A stretch of 64,000 nt of DNA from Pseudocercospora fijiensis CIRAD86 (lineage: Eukaryota > Ascomycota > Dothideomycetes > Mycosphaerellales > Mycosphaerellaceae): positions 1,296,377 through 1,360,376 of the forward strand of contig NW_006921540.1 in NCBI RefSeq assembly GCF_000340215.1, in the 5' to 3' direction. The position numbers and the translations under genes were made by a program. Shown in pieces: positions 60,200 through 64,000 of the stretch. The number at the start of each line of letters is the position of its first letter. Within the stretch, counting starts at the first letter, position 1. The notes under the pieces were generated by a model. The model was not told the origin of the DNA. It worked only from the letters and a program-made list of their open reading frames with translations, and searched no databases.

Positions 60200-63100
60200 G
60201 GAAATAATATAGATGAAACCTAATAAATATTACAACATTACTAAACATTATATAGTACAATGTTAACAAGAGTAAAGACAAGGTACAGAGGAGCTTCCTT
60301 CAAGTACTAAACCTAAAAGAATATTACATTATTGCAATCTAAGAGCCCTAGCTCAACCTATATATAAAGAGACTAGCAATAGTTAAAGACCTAAGATACT
60401 ACCTAATTATCTACAACTAGGGAGCCCTAAGGATATATATCTATATTAGCAAGGAGATAGATACAGAAACCTAGCAGGCTATACTATAGAAAGATAGGGA
60501 CCTAATATTAGTTTAAGTAGAGACATCCTAAGGTATACTCTAAGTCTACTATATATACAACCTACTACTAGACTTAAGAAGCAGTACCTAACTAAAAACC
60601 CTAGAAAGACTACCTAGAGTTATCTAGGGGAATACCTACTAAATCCTACTTAGGGATTTCAACCTCTACTACCCCCTCTAGGGCTTAGACTTTACCTTAG
60701 CTTACTACTTCCTAGTAGGAAGACTAATTGATATATTAGAGAGGGAAGAAATAGAAATTGTTACCCTAAAGGGACTAATTACTTAGGAGGCAAGAGGAAG
60801 CAGTAGTACACTAGACCTATGCTTTATATTACATTAGATTAGGAACAGGATTATAAGATGCAGGATCAACTAGGAACTAGAAGAATTATTAGACTACTTC
60901 CCGGTATAGATTGAACTAAATGTCTAAGCTAATTAGGAAAGGGAACTAGAGGAGAAGCTTAACTAGAAGGGTACCTAATAGGGCACGATTAGGGAGGAAC
61001 TAGAAAGGGACCTAAAACTAGAGGAACTCTTAACAAAGCACCTACTAAGGCTAGAGGACATTAACAAAGCAGTAGAAGAACTAATAGGAATCCTAAAACA
61101 GGTAGCTAGAAAGTATACCCTAGTAAAGAAATATTCACTATACTAGCAACTATACTAGACTAGTAAATATATAAGGAAGGTTAAAGTAGTAAGGAAGGCT
61201 AGGAGGCAGTAGACATAAACCTACACCTAGGAAGCATAGGACAACTATAACAAAGCCTGCTAGGAAAAGAAGATCTAGATTAAGAAAGACAAGATATAAG
61301 AATAGAGATCTATAATAGGAATAATTATAAAGAAACTAGAAGAGATATAGAGGATAGCTAAATAGGTAAGGAGACCTAAATAGGATAAGGATATGCTACT
61401 ACAATTCCCGGATATTATAGACTAATAAGGACAAATATAGACTACAATAGAAGGGAAAGTAAGAGCCCTAGGCTAACACTTCTTCTATAGAAAAGTATAA
61501 GCAGACCTATTAGATATAAGGGAGATAGAATAAGAGACTCTACTACTAGGCATACTAAGAGACACCTAGGTCAAACCCGAAACTATTAAAAAGATCCTAA
61601 AGAAAATTCTAGGCAATAAGGCACTAGGAGAAGACAAGATCTATAATAAACTTCTAAAAGCATATAGGAAGGGGCTAGCCCTAGTACTAGCCAATATCTT
61701 TTTATAAAGCCTAGTACTAGGACACTACCTAAGACTATTTAGGAAGTCCCTAACAGTAGTGCTAAGGAAGCCCTAGAAGGAAGACTATATACAGCTTAAG
61801 GCCTATAGACTAATAGCCCTACTTAATATAATAGGCAAGGTACTAGAAAAAATTGTCGCTAAAAGGCTAATAACCTTTACCGAGGAAAGGGATATCCTTT
61901 CTAAAGGCTAGATAGGAGGAAGAAAGAAGAGGTTAATACTAATAGCTATAGAACTAATTACAGAACAGATCAAGTATATCTAGCACTATAGTTAAAACTA
62001 GGTAGCAACCCTCCTCTCCCTTAACATCTTAGGAGCCTTTAACAATATCTCCTATAAAAGGCTCCTATATATACTTAAATAGAAAGCTATACCAAACTAG
62101 ATAGTCCAATTTATCTAGTCCTTCCTATAGGAAAGATTAACATAGCTTATTCTAGGCAAATTCAAATTAGACCTAATGCTAACTAAAAAGGGAATCCCCT
62201 AAGGATTAATACTCTCCCTAATCCTCTTCCTTATCTTTATAGCAGACCTACTCCTACTCCTAGAATCAAAAAACACATTAGCATTAGGGTTTATAGATGA
62301 CACGAATATCCTAGCCTAGTCTAAGACAATAGAAACCAACTACAAGATCCTAGAAGAGAAGCACTAGGAATATAAAAAATAGGTAAGGAGGTATAGAGCA
62401 AAATTCGCCCTAGAAAAGTACTAGCTTATCTACTTTAGCAAGGCTAAATCAACCTATAACATAAAGCAATTAATCACTATCTAAGACTTTAAAACCCAAC
62501 TATTAGCAGAGCTTAGGGTACTAGGGATCTAGCTAGATCTAAAACTGAATTAGGGACTACAAGTAAAGAAGGTAAAGCAGAGGGTAGATGCTAATATACA
62601 ATCTATTAATAGGCTTATAGCCTCTATATAGGGGGCTACATTCGAGAAAGCTAAAGTTATATATAAAGCAATTGTTAAACTAGCAATACTATATAGAGCA
62701 TAGATATAGACAGCCTAGGAGAAAACACTAAAGAGGATAGAACAACCAGTTAGCAGGTCCTAAACCTAAAGCCTAAAGAAAATCCTAGGAGCATACAAAA
62801 CTATACTAATAAGGGTAGTAGAAATAGAATTAGGGATCCTACTAGTTAAACAATACTTTAAGGGACTAAGATACTAATATATAGCAAAGACAATAGAATA
62901 CCTAGCCTAACAGACTATCTAAAAGGCACTAAATAAGATAAAAGCCTAGTACATTAGGACTAGGAGGCGAGACAGACTATAAATAACTCCCTAGAAAGTT
63001 AAAGACCTAGAGCAATATAGAGTCTTAATAAGAGAAATGCTAGAGAAAGAGCTTTAGGGACTAAATATAAGGCTAAAGGAAGACAAACTAAAGGGAGAGA

Positions 63101-63700
63101 AACAAAGCCTAGTAGAATTAATTGCTAGATACCTATAGGAGCAGGAATAGAACAAAATACAAGTTAGACTAGGAACCCTAAAGGTACTAATCAAATTTGG
63201 TTAATACAACTACTAGCTCTATAAGGACCTAAATAGGGCCGAGGTAAGCCTAGCTATCCAAATTAGATCTAAATACATTAGATTCAGATCTTACCTGTTT
63301 AGAAGAAACGTCCTAGGAATTGAAAGCAGGGCTTACTAATATAGCTACCAATCTCAGAACCCTAAGTATATACTGCTAGTCTACCCTTAATAGTTAGAAG
63401 GCAGAAGTAATTAGAGACTAAAAGTAATAGAAAGGGAATACGACAAGCTAATCTAGAGTAAAGAAGACCTAAAGAGGATAGTAAAGTGGATTATTAAATA
63501 GGGATTTGTACAACAATTCGCACTAGTAAGGGAAACTAAGGAGTAGATAAGAAGGAGGGAAGAAGAGGGGGAAAGAAGGGCAGGGTAGCAGGCAAGGTAG
63601 TTAGAGGGTAACAACTATAACACTAGTACACCCTAGAGGAAGGAGAATAAGGAAACAAGGAAGATCAACACTTATAAATAGGACAGGAGGGAGGTTTTTA
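60200..63700 (+). pseudogene. LINE ORF2 (APE endonuclease, reverse transcriptase)
   Basis: The frame is offset from ORF1. The endonuclease domain opens with NVNKSKDKV and YYIIAI, stop, EP, then LLRDFNLYYPL near 60650-60680 (usual GDFNxHHPxW) and SSSTLDL near 60800. Reverse transcriptase: LGNKALGEDKIYNKLLKA, AYRLIALLNIIGKVLEKIVA, GGRKK, LNILGAFNNISY, KKGIP, stop, GLILS, and the catalytic FIDD at 62290-62301. The C-terminal region is basic and includes RRREEEGERRA. The order is that of Tad1/Jockey-type LINEs. Stops replace Gln/Trp throughout. Confidence 0.88.
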
Positions 63701-63809
63701 CTAACCAAGTTGGTTTCCTACCTAAAACAATACATAGAAACAGACCTATATAGGCCGAAAGGCACTATAACAGGCGAATGAAATATCTATCTATCTATAT
63801 AGGTCTATA

Positions 63810-64000
63810 CGCTAACGTTCGCGCTATCTATTATCGAGGATAAAGAGGAGGAAATAGATAAAAATAATTATAAGACTAAGGATTAGAATAGTAAGATAAG
63901 CGATAATAAGGTCGAAGCTAAAGCCGCTAGTATATAAGGTAGCTAGTTGTTTCGACTAGAAGATAAAAGAGACTTCTTAGATAATAATAATAATAATATC
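63810..64000. other. Right flank of the LINE
   Basis: Pre-insertion RIPed sequence, purine-rich, ending in an (AAT)n run at the window edge. No gene supported. Confidence 0.5.

Larger units (their letters stand above)
58866..63794 (+). mobile_element. Tad1-like non-LTR retrotransposon (LINE)
   Basis: A 4.9-kb element flanked by a 15-bp duplication CTATATAGGTCTATA (58851-58865, 63795-63809). It ends in a short TATC repeat, and it contains a CCHC ORF1 followed by an endonuclease/reverse transcriptase ORF2 in another frame. Stops occur mainly at expected Gln/Trp codons, but CpA and TpG survive more often here than in 28-57 kb, suggesting lighter or more recent RIP. Confidence 0.9.

Overview
This is a stretch of a filamentous ascomycete (Pezizomycotina-type) genome that is almost entirely transposon debris. 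The main diagnostic is repeat-induced point mutation (RIP): over most of the window CpA and TpG are strongly depleted and TpA enriched while CpG survives, so Gln (CAG/CAA) and Trp (TGG) codons appear as TAG/TAA and nearly every old reading frame is broken. The genes are short and intron-containing, with GTNNGT donors and CTAAC/CTAAT branch sites. All counts here were made by eye; no search was run.

Layout. 16-5337 is a Ty1/copia element (minus strand, 129-bp LTRs, 5-bp target duplication). It is inserted in a non-RIPed host gene of unknown function (5343-6455, minus). The remnant of an FAD-dependent monooxygenase follows (7031-7690, minus) and is cut off where RIPed DNA begins. A Helitron with a Rep/PIF1 helicase lies on the minus strand, with its main body at 49540-55878 and the last part of its helicase at 9230-9436. 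The two helicase pieces are separated by a 40.1-kb element with inverted ends and a TA duplication (9437-49539). Removing that element and one TA restores the helicase frame. It carries a Plavaka-type (CACTA-like) transposase at its left end (10230-13499, minus).

Two further elements are nested inside it: a 9.7-kb hAT element (16578-26272, 8-bp duplication in a TTC microsatellite) and a 13.2-kb gypsy LTR retrotransposon (34813-48007, minus, 188-bp LTRs, 5-bp duplication). An assembly gap (27530-28122) sits inside an inverted repeat. To the right are several minisatellites (56.0-58.7 kb) and a Tad1-like LINE (58866-63794, plus) with a 15-bp target duplication.

The most unusual content is in the hAT element. 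Besides a Restless-like transposase with at least four recognisable introns, it carries two separate histone H3-fold genes (22240-22890 and about 24306-24960, plus) and a small helical ORF (25304-25828, minus). The second H3 gene is split by an intron holding the same GCCGGC-type minisatellite that fills the introns of the transposase. This argues that the histone gene is a long-term part of the element. All these frames now carry stops, and most fall at positions where Gln is expected, so they look like RIP-killed copies of a formerly working transposon with histone cargo.
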